Position numbers and translations under genes: made by a program. Under the pieces are notes generated by a model. That model had not been told where the DNA came from. It saw only the letters and a list, made by a program, of their open reading frames with translations, and made no database searches. Source: Blastomussa wellsi (lineage: Eukaryota; Cnidaria; Anthozoa; Scleractinia; Plerogyridae). From it: a DNA stretch of 64,000 nucleotides. This document shows positions 15,291-28,600 of the stretch, piece after piece. The number at the start of each line of letters is the position of its first letter. The first letter of the stretch is position 1. Location: assembly GCA_947652115.1 (NCBI GenBank), contig OX393562.1, positions 3,733,830 to 3,797,829 on the forward strand, given 5' to 3'.

Positions 15291-15792
15291 TTATGGCCAA
15301 GAATAACCATAGTTATAATACCCGAATTATGTCCTAAATAACCATGGTTATAATACCCAAATTATGGCCAAGAATAACCATGGTTATAATACCCAAATTA
15401 TGGCCAAGAATAACCATGGTTATAATACCCAAATTATGGCCAAGAATAACCATGGTTATAATACCCAAATTATGGCCGAAATAACCATGGTTATAATACC
15501 CAAATTATGGCCAAGAATAACCATGGTTATAATACCCAAATTATGGCCGAAATAACCATGATTATAATACCCAAATTATGGCCAAAATAACCATGCTTAT
15601 AATACCCAAATTATGGCCAAAATAACCATGGTTATAATACCCAAATTATGGCCAAAATAACCATGGTTATAATACCCAAATTATGGCCAAAATAACCAGG
15701 GTTATAATACCTAAGTTATGGCCGAAATAACCGTGGTTATAATACTTAAATTATGGCCAAAAGAACTATGCTTATAATACCCAAATTATGGC
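15291..15792 (+). repeat. 14-copy tandem repeat, period about 35 bp, with a palindromic core
   Basis: The unit reads approximately AAATTATGGCCAAAATAACCATGGTTATAATACCC. Its core ATAACCATGGTTAT is a perfect 14-bp palindrome in most copies; the outermost copies are diverged. The array marks the right boundary of the viral element against host arylsulfatase DNA. Open frames through it are a by-product of the repeat period. Confidence 0.9.
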
Positions 15793-16103
15793 CTATATCC
15801 GTTTCTTTCCGTCATTGACGGTGTGTGTCTGTCTGTGTTGACGTCCACATGTCTGTCTCCGTTTTCTCTTTGTGTTGCTGACCTGACTCGTCCCCAGCCG
15901 TCTCTCAGTCGTCGGCGGGAGCGAGAGTGGATTGGGGGAAGTGATAAAGCAGGGGATGATTGGAAGGAGTAAGCGAAGGGAGAGAGACACTCGTCTTTCC
16001 TCCTTCCCATCATCCGTTACCACATTTGACAATGAATAGAAAATAAATAGAATACGTAGAACCAGCTTAACCCGTAATTATCTCAGTTATTCTCTTTCGT
16101 CAG
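15793..16103. other. Intron remnant between the viral element and the first visible arylsulfatase exon
   Basis: The stretch is low-complexity TG/CT-rich DNA to about 15,900, then AT-rich DNA ending in a polypyrimidine tract and CAG acceptor (16,094-16,103). No gene is seen. No similarity to the corresponding intron of the minus-strand paralogue was noticed. Confidence 0.5.
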
Positions 16104-19100
16104 AAAGCTACGAAATATTCATCTTACGAAAGGAGAACGTATGCCGCTATGGTGGCCTCATTAGACGAGTCTGTTGGCAACATAACAAAAGCTCTTAAAA
16201 GAAATGGATTGTATGACAACTCTGTAATCGTTTTCACGACGGATAACGGTGGCGCCCCAAGGGGTTTCAACTGGTAAGAGAAATAATCGCTGACCACAAA
16301 AGTTACATGTAAGACCTAACAAATTAGACGCGCAAGAAATGGCAAGTTGAATTTACGAACGTACGTTCTTCAGGTGTCTAAACGTACTCTCACAAGTAAA
16401 CGTTAGTTGAAGTTGCCTGTGCTTGAGTTGATTGGCCAAACTGGTTAGCACGTGTACGCAAAATTGCAATAATATTCATTTCAACGACGTGCATGAACTC
16501 CCGTTGACTTGACTTACGATGGGTGGCCAAATGGCGAAATGTTTGCGTGCAAATGTGATATCGACCATGTAGTGAACGCAAGTGCAGGAAAGTCCTGGCT
16601 TGTTAAGCGAAGACGCAAATAGACCCAATCTGATAACTTTGACTACTTGTGGCTTTGTTTGGTAAAATTTGTTCGAGACACGAAACAGGCTTCCATTTAT
16701 AAGCAAATGAAATGGAGTGAATCAAAACCTCGACAAGTTTTCTCTCACTTTCTTCACAGGAACCAAGGTTGCAATTATCCATTCAAGGGAGGTAAAGACA
16801 CTTTCTGGGAGGGAGGGGTCCGTGGAGTGGGATTTGTACACAGCAATCTGATTAAAAACAAAGGTCGTGTCAGCTATGACTTGATTGACGTCACAGATTG
16901 GTTACCAACCTTCTATCATCTGGCTGGAGGTGACGTCAGTAAGATAGAAAAAAGGATTGATGGTATGAACGTTTGGGAGACCATATCGTACGGCAAGAAA
17001 ACTCCAAGGACTGAGGTAAAACTTCACTATCAACACTGACCTACAACATACGTGTGTTCTATTTTCCAGGACTACCATACAAATTTAAAGCATTTTAAAT
17101 TGTATGTCTAGATTGCATGAGTTGACAGGTATCTTTTCAAAATTTTGTTGTAAATGTTACAGCTTACTATTCGTCTTGTCAATTTGAACAGCGGCTATAC
17201 CTGTTTTACACAATGCAATGTTTGTAACTGCAACGTAATGTTTTACACAATACAAAGGGGATTAAAACCCAAATTTATTTTCCCTTTAAAGGCAACACGC
17301 GTGCGATCTTCTGCTATCAGTGACTAATCGCTATCTAATTGGCTACACAGCCATCCTCTATCAATCCGGGGCAGGCCCTTTGAGCGCGGCGTCGAAATTG
17401 TTGCTGCCGTGTGGCGGACATTGATGCCATTATTTAGGTGGGTTTTATACTTTTCTCTTGCAGGTTCTTCATAACATCGATCCTATCCGTAAATTTGCAG
17501 CCATTCGTGTCGGCGACTACAAGTTAATTGTTAACCAGGATGCTGTATTCAACACAACTTGGCATCCCAGGTATGAAGTCGAGGAGGAACTGGGCATTCT
17601 ACCCCAACCCTCCACTTTACCGGGCGCGGTTATTGATTGCGGGAAGTGGCCCAAGAGCAAAACAGCTGCTTGTAGCACTGATGATTTTCCCTGCTTGTTT
17701 AACATAAAACAAGGTAAAATATGCGAAATAACGGCTGCATGACAAAATTGTTTCACTGATGTCATTGAGTTCAACAAATGTCCCATATTTAATCATTATA
17801 TCACAGTCATATTAGGAATTTTAGTGTGCAGTTCCGAAGCATATGTCTTCCCAGTTTATTTTGATGAGTCAACAGCTCCAGTCGAGATACAAATGACGAG
17901 TAAAAATATCCAGTAACACTGCACATTGAAATATGTATTAAGAGATTTATTGCATAACGTTCTCTTTTTCTGTCGTTCTGACTTTCTGCCTTTGGTCAGT
18001 ATCAGAAGGCGTAAGAGCACTATAAGGCACCTCTGAAACCGGTCTCCTGGGCAACAAATTTTCAACGAACTCGCACGCCTGACACCTGGTCAACGGGGCT
18101 GCAGGCTGAAGTCTAAAATCAGACGATATTCCACAAGATTGAACAGGATATATATTTTGCCTATTTTACAAATTGTAGCGTATGGGTATATCACGGGATA
18201 TCTGGTGTGCACTAACCTACGATCAGGCGTTCTTATTTTTCGCGGTGAGAAATATTTTTCCTTTAATTTAACTTCTTCCACTGCAAAAAAGAAGAAAGCC
18301 TGATGCAGGTTAGGCATGCACGCGCGTATGGATGGACTAAAATGATTTCTGACCATATTTTTGCACCATGGCAATTTGTTGAATAATAATGTGAGGTATT
18401 TGTAGTCGTTTCGCGCGTTGATACTTGATTTGAAGTCCACTAAGCGAACTAGGATGATGATAAAAAAGGAATTTGTCGTCCTATCGTTCGTTCATCGGAC
18501 ACATGGTATACATAATCCTCCATGCTAGATAGAAGAACGCGGCAGCCTCTAAAAGATACAATTTCCACCAGTCAAGTTTGACGTAGAGCTTTACATTTCT
18601 TTGTTTTGAATGCCTCGGCCCGTACCTGTGATCAAGCATGGTGGATTTGTTTTAATCATGCCTGTTTGTCGCAGAACACACTAGTTTCATTAGGATGAAT
18701 TACTTCGCCCTTCCAGGGATTGGCAATGGAAAAAAGAAAGTCCTGGCTCCGGCTTTGCCTATTGACTATAAACAGTTTGCTCGTTCAGACGGACAGATTC
18801 ATAGAATAGAAAAATCTCCCCGACCATATGAAACTTGTTTGTTTTATTTTGCTTTACTGCAGATCCGTGCGAGTACAGAAATCTTGCGCACAGCCACCTG
18901 GACACGGTGCGACGACTTCTCCTCAGGCTCATTCATTACCAGAAAAGGGCCGTTCCCGTGTGGTTTCCTGAGAGGGACCCTGCTGCTAACCCATCCGACA
19001 ATGGGACCCTTGGATTCTGGGGACCTTGGAAGTCCTCAAAAGCTAACAAAGCTATTTTACGTAAAGTGCTTGATACTATTCCGTCATTCAGTGAGAAGAA

Positions 19101-19830
19101 ACACACCTGCCTCAAAAAATGCAAAAGCAAGGCGACGAAAATAGGAAAAGTGTTTAGCACGCATGAGGAAAGTGACAAAGAGGTTTATTACATGCTGGAG
19201 AACATTCTACAAATGGCAAATGAAGGCAAGAAAGGCCACATTCCTCGAAACAGCAGACTGATGAAGGAATCGTTAGCCATGTTGTACGCCAAGATGAAAC
19301 AAAAGACCAAGGTGGATGATCTGATCCACAAACTGCAAATGATAAAGAAAGGTCGGGTAGCAAGGAGGAAAGGTCGAAAAGGAAATAAGTCTGGGAAAAG
19401 TGTCAAGAAAAAAACCCGCGCGAACACTCACATTAACTCTTCGTCGAATTCTCACATATCCAAATTATTACTGCAAAAGAAGCATGGTAATGCAGATAGA
19501 CTAGGGAATAGGCGGACAGAAATTGAGAACATTGCAATTAAAGATGAAAATTTTCCTGAGAATGGATTTGAGAACTCCTTGGAAGAGAAACACAACTCGA
19601 GAGAAGAGGACCAAGACATGGAAGAGATTTCTTCTTTGGTCAGAAGCTCAGGGGTTAAGGAAGTTGAGCAAAAGGATATCGAGAGTGATGATTTGATGGC
19701 AGACAACAGTGATAATGACAGCAATACAGAAAACCAAGCAGAAGACGAAAATGGCCCTGAGGAAGAACCCTCTGACCAGTCCACGGAGACTACAAGAAAG
19801 ACGTCTGAATTAAGAAGGATCTGGGAGTGA
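16104..19830 (+). pseudogene. Arylsulfatase B-like gene, 3' four exons only
   Basis: The exons are 16,104-16,273, 16,760-17,015, 17,464-17,713 and 18,863-19,830, all with GT-AG borders and matching phases. They encode the C-terminal part of a sulfatase: [20 protein letters not shown], the [13 protein letters not shown] block, [12 protein letters not shown] and LHNIDP, then a Cys-rich region. The terminal exon adds a Lys-rich and then acidic tail of about 230 residues, much longer than in the minus-strand paralogue. The N-terminal half with the formylglycine CxPxR site is missing. The viral element lies where the preceding intron should be. The 5' exons may lie beyond the element or be lost. 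AATAAA occurs at 20,039-20,044. Confidence 0.8.
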
Positions 19831-22694
19831 ATCTCAGGATTTCAATGACGTCAGAGATGATGACGATAACATTGATTCTAACAGGGGTGATAAAAGGAAC
19901 ATTGTCATGTACCTTTAGCACAATGTCGAGAAGCTCCATAACTTACCAACATCATCCAAATAATGAGATACGTTTTTGTGGAAGAGTATTCCAAAAAAAT
20001 AACAGGATGTGAGGACAGCTGATGATATCGCGGATGGAAATAAATTGCAATATGTATAAAGACAAACTTGGAATCGAAGTTTTACTCATTTCTTATATTG
20101 TAATATAAGAATAGCAGCAAACACTGAAGTATATGAAATTCCTCAATGAGAATGACGAATCCAAGCTAGTCAGCTGGATATGCACTTAGGAGGTAGCGTG
20201 GCCGAGTGGTTAGAGTGCCAAATTCAGAGGTCCCGGGTCGAAGCACTCCTTTGCGTGTAAATAGCCGAATGGATGCCTCCCATCAGTTGCATGAGAATTT
20301 TAATGTTGTTATGTTTAATTTATAGTATTTGTTTTCAAGTTTTGGATGTTCAGGTCCTTTAGCAATGTTACTAAAACAGCTACTAAAGATACACATAGAA
20401 GGATAGGACAGATTGTTTCAAAATCGCAGGTAAAGAATTCTTCTACTTGAATTCTGGAAGGATCGTTTTATTTGCTATCAGAGTTGATCCAACTGATCCC
20501 CACCAAAGTTCAAATATTGCCTAAATTCCAAATTTTATCTTATAAGGCAGAAATACCATTTAATAGTAATAAAAATAGAAAAGATAATCGCTATTCAGAA
20601 TTTCCCCCCACGCCGCCAGTTTTGGATTTGATGACGTGCAGTGGTTGCCAAATTGCTTCACATAAATGGTGTTCTGCTTTATAACAACAGCGGCAGCCAT
20701 TATACGTCATAAGGTCTAATGGTGTCGCCAGAACGGGGCATAGGGAAAATTCTGAACCAGAGAAAAGGCGGTTGGGTGTAAAAATAAATTCCTACAAGTT
20801 GGGCCAAAGACATATTTACGCCCGCCATCATCAACTCTATTGTTATATTATAAAATGTTATTCAATGTAAAAGAAAGAGGCCACTGTAGGATAGCCAAAT
20901 ATTAAATTTAATAGCAATACAGTAAATTGAACTATGTAAATACTAGCGATACATTTACTTAGCAAAGTAAACTTCAAGTGATTCAAAGAAAGCCAAAACT
21001 TCTGGAGTTCAAAGGATCTCTTAAGCAAGCTTTATCTGATGCAGATGTAAACATTTTGTTGAATGTACTATTAGCAAAAAATCGCACGACCTTCTGGTAA
21101 AAAGCTCGTGCAATTTTGAGAACTTTCAAAATATCAATCGTACCTATTAATAACGAATTGTACTCGAGGTCGTGCAATTTCCTATACAAATTTTATTGAA
21201 GCACTGCTTTCACCATTGATCGTTGAACGCGTACCTGGGGCTTTTTGGTCTTGCACCATGAACAATTACTACTATTGTTGGCTCGTTACAGGTTGGTCAT
21301 TGTTCCCACCCCCATCACCGTTATTTACATTTTCAACCAAAGGAAATTTGAGCGCCATATATGGAGGTGGATTCCTACAATGTTTCGTACAGATTCCTAT
21401 GGTGACGTCACATATTGTACATATTACTTGATTTCCTGATTATTCCCTCAAGCTTATGAACCAGTCTGCGCTTTTTTATAGTGACCAGATCGTATCGATT
21501 CTACAATCGTTTCAGAATTAAGAAATAAATGCTAACGCAGTTTACGATTGCAAACGAACGCGTTCGCCTGAGAAAAAATTGTATATTTTCTTCGACCAAG
21601 CCATCAGAGTTAAAATTGTATTCTTCCCAAATTTTCGCTATCGTCAAAAATGGTATCTGGTCAAAATATAAAAAAAGATAAAAATTAAAATGACCACATT
21701 TACAGAATAACAACAAAGGTAGCTGTCAACAGTTACCCGCGTTTTTTTCAAAGAAGAAGGATAAAAAGTACCTCCATTCCTGGGATGATAAGTGGAGAGG
21801 GAGGGCATGGTCGCAGGCTAAGCGCATTCCGGGTCTCATAATTTGATGGGACAGTACTACCACAGTTCATCAGTTAATGTTACAATAATAATGTCATCAA
21901 TCATTCGCCGAATCATTGTCGAGCAAGTTGGAATTAATTTCTTAACATTACTGGTTACCATAGCAACAATATAACCTGTTCAATAGAACTTGCTAAAACG
22001 CCATTAATTTTAGTTTTAGCTCAGAAAAGCTCAGCAAACCCATTTTTTACTATCGAATTTTGATCAGCGAAAAAATACAAGTTACTGCAAAGAGAGCGGT
22101 TTCAAAGCCATCAGAGACGGACGGAGGGGGACGATCCTGGACCAAGCTTCAGGATATGTTTATTCCACTAAAGTTATTTTAGACGCTTTTGGAACGAAAC
22201 TCGTGCTTCTTGAAAATTCTGTACAAAGGATCTGATTTTTGGAAGGAAAACAAAATTTCACTTGTAATGGCGTACCGAGTGGAGTTAAGTTTCGTCGATG
22301 AAAGGGATTTCCAAAAACAAGGAAAAAGGGTATTTTGCCGACGTCGCCTGAAACAGACTTCCATTCCAGAGCAAATCTATTAATAAATTTTGTGGAATTG
22401 ACATATCCCAGCCAAAGCACTCAGTATCTCTCTTTGTCCTCTCATCTCTCGTTGTTTTCTTGGAAACGTGCATGAAAAGTCTTCAATAAACGTATTGAAA
22501 ATAGATCGCCATAATAAAAGTAAGGTAGAAGTTAAGTAGAGCAAGGGAACCGAGATGGATGGCATCTTATAGCATTTAGAATAGCATTTGTCGCATGAAT
22601 GAGGTCAAAACCATTGGGCAGCTTTTAGCGCAGAAACAAGCTTTGCTGGCTTTTCCGAGGTTTTTTGGTTTTCCTCCCTTTCTTCCTTTCTTTC
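19831..22694. other. Intergenic region between tail-to-tail arylsulfatase genes
   Basis: It holds the 3' UTR of the plus-strand gene (AATAAA at 20,039), a SINE-like remnant near 20,190 and AT-rich unique-looking DNA. No credible exon or RNA gene was found on either strand. Confidence 0.5.
20191..20262 (+). repeat. tRNA-derived SINE remnant
   Basis: GGTAGCGTGGCCGAGTGG resembles the 5' end and A box of a Ser/Leu-type tRNA. GGTCCCGGGTCGAAGC about 25 bp later resembles a damaged B box. The internal part is too short for a functional tRNA. Confidence 0.45.
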
Positions 22695-25600
22695 TTTATT
22701 TCATGTAACTATTTTACTTTTGGATCCTGGAATGCCACTCTTTTTACGTTCATCCACTATTCGCAGAATTCCCTTCAACAACTGAGAAAACTCTTTCTCC
22801 TGTTCCTGATAAAGAGGTGTACTTAAAGAACCCTTTCCCATTTTAGTCGCACGAGCTGTGCTGTTTGATCGACGGGGATGCTTTTCCTTTCCAACCGACG
22901 GGATGTTATCGACAACTTCCTGTAAAATAATTTTGTTGGCTTTTGAAGACCTCCAAGGGCTCCAAAATCCCCCATGCCTTGCTGGATTGGCTTCATATTC
23001 TCTCTCAGGATACCATGCAGGACGAGCCTTCAGCTGGTAATCAATGACCCTCAAGACCATTAGTCTCACTACATCAATATGAGTGTTGGCAAGATTTCTG
23101 AACTCGCAAGGGTCTGGAATATAATATCAAAGCAAAGTAAACATCATGATGGTAACAAAACTCGCCCACCAGGTCAGTCAGTCAGTCAGTCACTTAGTCA
23201 TTCAGTCAGACAGACCATCAGTCATCCAGTCAATCAGTCAGCCAGCCAGCCAGCTAGCGAGCCTGTTAGTCAGTCAATCCGTCTACTAGTGAGTCAACCA
23301 ACCAGCCAGCCAGCCAGTCAGTCAATCAGTCAGTCAGTGAGTCACCCAACCAGCCAGCCAGTCAGTCGGTCAGTCAGTGAGTGGACCAACCAGCCAGCCA
23401 GCAAGTCGGTCAGTCGGTCGAACGGTAGGTCGAACGGTAGGTCGAACGGTCGATCGGACGGTCGGTCGGTCGGTCAGTCAGCCAGCCAGCCAATCCGTCT
23501 GCCATGTAGCAAGGTGGACAGTCAGTCAGTCATACCCGTTTAGATCAGTGCTTCAGCAAGAAAGGCTAACCTCATATTATTTATTAATATTTGCATTAGC
23601 ACCAGGCCTAAGCTCCTACAATTTTAAATCACAGTACAAATTAACCTTCTTCTATGTTGAACAAACAAGGAAAGGCATCCGTGTCACATGCCGCTTTTAT
23701 GCTGCTATCCCATTCTCCACACTTAACAACCGCGCCAGGCAAAGTACAGGGCTGGGTCATCATGTCCAGTTCACCTGAGACCTCATACCGTGGATGCCAA
23801 GTTGTTTTGAAAACGGCGTCCTGGTTAATAACTAACTTGTATTGATACATTCGAATAGCTGCAAATTTACGGATGGGGTCAATGTTGTGAAGAACCTAAC
23901 AGCGTAAAAGACGTATTGTTAGACATACAGAATGGCGCCCACTCCACACGCGCGTGTGAGTCCCCTTGAACGCACTCGGTCAAGGGGACAAAAATTCTGA
24001 TTCTCTCGTCAAACTATCAATTATCCACCAAAGCATAAGTGACTCACAGAAAGTCCTCTCCTTTTCTACGACTGGTGTTTTACATATTTCTGCGATTGTC
24101 CTGTTCAAATATGAGAACATTTTGTCTTATTTTGGCCAGAGTAACTTTAGGCTCTACCAAGGTTTTGGCTCTATTAGTTTTATTTTGCAAACATTAATAA
24201 CACAGTCATACCTCGGTTCTTGGAGACTTTTTTCCGTAAGAAATGGTTTCCCACACATTCATACCATCAATCCTGTCTTCCATCTTGGAAACATCACCTC
24301 CAGCCAGATGATAGAAGGTTGGTAACCAGTCTGTGACGTCAATCAAGTCATAACTGACACGGCCTTTCTTTTTAATTAGTTTGCTGTGTACGAATCCCAC
24401 CCCACGGACCCCTCCCTCCCATAATGTGTCTTTGCCTCCTCTAAATGGATAGTTGCAACCTTGATTCCTAAGGAGAGATTGAAAATGAAAGGTGTGACAA
24501 CTGTAAAAAGTCCCAAACTTTCTATTTCATGGTTTCTCTTACCAGTTAAATCCTCTCGGAGCGCCACCGTTATCTGTCGTGAAAACGATCACAGAGTTGT
24601 CATACAATCCATTTCTTTTAAGAGCTTTTGTTATGTTTCCAACAGACTCGTCTAACGAAGCCACCATAGCAGCATACGTTCTTCTTTCATAAGCGGAAAA
24701 ATGTGGAAATGTCTGTGGAAAGGAAATGCGGTAGGCAATGACTTATTAATGAAGCAAATGACCAGGTTTTCTACCTGATTCCCGCAAAAATACTTTGTAT
24801 AGGCCCTTGAGGTCACACACTCGCTGGGACAATTCTCTGGTAATATTCCCGGGGGCAATCACCTTCGAGCAAATTGCCCAATGTTGTCGAAACATTTAGG
24901 GGCTGCAACTTGGTCTTAGGACTCGTCACACGAATTCTTAGTGGATTTAATTATATGGACGCGCTTGTAAAAAGTTAGAAAACGTTCGTGTAACTCTCCC
25001 TCCAAGGGATAAGCAACGGGTCTTTGCGTGCTTTCCTCCTCCGTCGAGGCATCAATCGTTATTGCCTGATTTCACACGGGGGGACTGGGTCCAAGTCGGT
25101 ATATTATGGGATTATTCAAAACAAAACCCACCTATATCAGAAAGAGCACATTACAAGATCCTCGAGTTTGGTGCTTATTGGTCTAATATTGAACGAGATA
25201 GCGCCAACCAAAAACTCCAAAATTTACTGAGAAATATATGGAGTCCGTACAAAGTGTCCGGCAATCCATACATTTCTTAGCAAATTTCAAGTTTTTGATT
25301 GGCTATATCTCCTTCAATATTGGCCAGATTAACACCAAACTTACGGATTTTGTAATGCTCGGTGTGAATTTTCTGACTATGTGGGTCTTGTGTTGAATAA
25401 TCCCATAATATACGGATTTCGTTACCAGTCCCCCCGTATGAAATCGGGCAACAGATGTTCATTTTCGAAGTGTCCCAGGTCGGAGTTAAGCCCGACGCCA
25501 TCGATAGATGTTCAGTCTCATGACCTCTCAAACAGTTGTATAAATTCTCTTTAGTAAAAGGTACAAAAGTTATAGCGATACAGCAAGGGTATATAACAAA

Positions 25601-28600
25601 CGACATTAATTCTGTATTGTTAGGGTCAGCACATGAACGTAACATGCAGTTAATGGTGGTAAGGCAATGATTGCTTGTACTAACGATAAAGACAACGATA
25701 ATGATAATGGAAATGGTAGTATAGTAACACTAACAATTAATCCGATAGAAGTAAAAATAATGTAACTTACGTCCAGCAGCCTTCGTGGTGCTTGTAGCGG
25801 GTCTTCATAATTAGCTGAATGCACAGCTTGCTGTGCAATGTACAAATACAGCGGCTCTGACGAGTTGTGAGTGTCAATGATCCGTGCAGCCACTTCGGTG
25901 AACAATTCAGTTCCGTAATGACCAGTTTCGTTCTTCACAGCCTGAGGAAACACATAACAAAACGCTTCCTGAGTAAGTAACCTCTTACTTCGTGTACGGC
26001 TGTGTAGTGAAATTTTAAGTACTTTTGCGCGGGAGCAACAGCAACTTGAGTTCTGTTTCTGGCAGAGGGATATTTTTTAGTGGAAACTTCTTTCTATGTG
26101 AACGATCATCAAAGCAATTACTACGTAAAATAAAATAGGTATTAAATATAAAATGGGAAGAAAATAAAAAAAGAAGGACTATTTGAAAAGAAGTGGACTG
26201 AATTTGCCTCTGTCTTGTAAGTTAATTAATGAACTACCTCGCTAGGTTGAAGTTCGCCATTTCAAAGTTCTTGTCTCTTCTTTCTTTGTCCAATTTCCTT
26301 AATTCACTGATAATAATTACTTTTTGTGTAGATAACGGCGACCAAGATGAACTTCTTCGAGTCTACGACAGATTACAAATACTTAGGGAGGGTGCAACTG
26401 GCAAAAATGCTTACTGTAATTTTTCATCTGTAACTTTTGTTTTTACTCGTTGTTTAGCAATTGTGGTACTACATGCATCGCTAATGTAAATTTATAAATT
26501 ATATAAAGAGAGACGAAAGAGAGCAAGTGTAAAATTGTAAATTATATTCTACTGGTAATGTTTACTGAATATGTCTTCGTATTGTTTTGTTATAAATCCT
26601 TGTAATCATGATCAGTGTCTGTTTGTAAAAAAGGTTTGAATGTGCAATACAGATATAATCTCTCCCCTGTTTCTTTTGTTCTGTAAAGACTTTTATAAAA
26701 TTACTGAGATACTACGCGCGCTCTCATTGGTTGATAGGTGTGATTAGATTAGAGTACGCAAAGGACGTTTGTGACTTTTTCACTTTCGTGTCGCATAATT
26801 TTTAGTTTAGATGAGGCTATGTAAACACGGAAAAAGTCCGCTATTACTTAAATATTATTATATTTGTGGCCTTGAAAATTGGAATATTAATTGCACTGTT
26901 TTTACTTTCATGTTATCTCTAAGATCTTTGCCCCAGACATCTTCCAACGAAGAGTGATCCCAATAATCTTCTTTTCCATTCCAAAATCCGTAAAAAGTCT
27001 CAAATCCTCGGTAGGTTGGGGTGTATTCTTTTTCAAAGAAACCGAGATGCCACTGCAATAAAGAATTCAAGCGCGTTAGGCATTTGAGTTGTTAGTCGAT
27101 TCTGATGAACAGGTAATTCTTAATCTGTCGCTATATGGCCACAATATTGGATGGAAGTTTCATTCCTTTGTCTTCGTTTACTCTTAGTCAAAGATATACT
27201 AGAGATAGTTTGGTGTTCAAAAGCTTTATCGACCGTGTTTCCCGCCGTGTTTCTGGCCATCTTTTGACTCGCTCTCTTTTGACTGGCGTTACGCATCCAA
27301 GATTCAAGATGGCAGACATGATATCAAGCGAAGGACAGATTCAGCGCTTGCTACAAATAAATTAGCCTGCGTGCAGCCATACACTACTTCCTAAAACCAA
27401 ACGGAAATAGTAGGCTGCTAAGCGCAGGCTATAGATAAATACGCCAGCGATACAGGTTAAAAAATGTGATGAAACATGGACTGTCTCTCGTTTTTGATAT
27501 ATTCAAAGGCTTAAGGCAAAAATGCCTTGACAAAGGATTTAGCACGGGAGTTGGTCGCTACTGGACATTGGTTCCTTCTCTTTACCTTTCCTACACCGTG
27601 TGTCCTGTATCCAAGTGATTTGAGATACTGTGGGGCAGTGGCCTCTCCGAGTGGTAGACCGTACGGCTGATTACCAAATATGGTCTCGTGTTGAATACCT
27701 ATAACCATGGAGACGCTAATGACTCTTTCAGCAATAATGCTTCAGCCGATGCCTTTTTTGTTTTCAGATAATAAGGAACCCCACCCCCTAAATAAGTGGT
27801 TATACACATTATCCCTGGTAGACAGTCTGGATTTTAAATCGAGGAAATAGAGGTTTTGCATGAAGGCCATGTTACATGGCAGAAAAAAGATATTTTGACC
27901 GTTTTACTTTAGGATCAACAGTACCCATAGGAGACGCTACATTGTGCCTTTCATGTATCAAAACCTCCATATGCACATTTATTATTCAACAAATTGTCAC
28001 CTTGCCCATATATGGTCATTATGTTATCAATGTCCTCAACTGCTGCTGACGGATATTCTGCGATATACGTAAGTTACGATAATTCGGTCAAAGTCTTGCA
28101 AGGCGCCGCATAACGGCAACTTTTCTAGCTGGTAGGGGCGCTTCGTCGACAATTTGTTGAATAATAAAACAATTATCCTGCTCAATCTTGCGGAATATCG
28201 CCTGATTTTAGCCAACTCGGCCTACGGCCTTGTCGGCTAAGTGTCAGGCCATATTCCGCGCGATTTCGCAGGATAATTGTTAAATACCGCTAAACAAGGC
28301 GAATAAAAAACGCCGTACAATCTTAGGGGAAATTTCAATCGTTCCATACCTGAAGTGAATATTAGTAAATCAGGACTAAATCGTGGCGTTATGCCACAGC
28401 AAAGAACTGAAAAACACTGCCTTCTCGAACCTTCTAACATTCGTTACATGGCAGGCACAAAGGAGCACCAGCCTGGAAACTAGCGTACACTAAGCGTTTT
28501 TACACGTTAAATAAAGTACGTATGTATGTAATTCGTTGCAACTATCCTTAATTGTGACAATGAAACGTATTAAAAATCCTAATGTCTGTTACCATGAAAA

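Noticed and set aside
15364..15555. Open frame of repeated Asn-His-Gly-Tyr-Asn units
   Set aside because: It is produced by the 35-bp tandem repeat, whose copies shift phase; there is no start context or domain.
15291..15792. CRISPR-like array
   Set aside because: The units are contiguous with no unique spacers, and the host is eukaryotic.
20191..20262. Possible functional tRNA gene
   Set aside because: The A and B boxes are too close and no acceptor or anticodon stem can be formed.
23079..23778. Two long overlapping frames rich in Ser-Gln and Arg-Thr-Val-Gly
   Set aside because: They lie in a tetranucleotide microsatellite within an arylsulfatase intron and partly antisense to a real exon.
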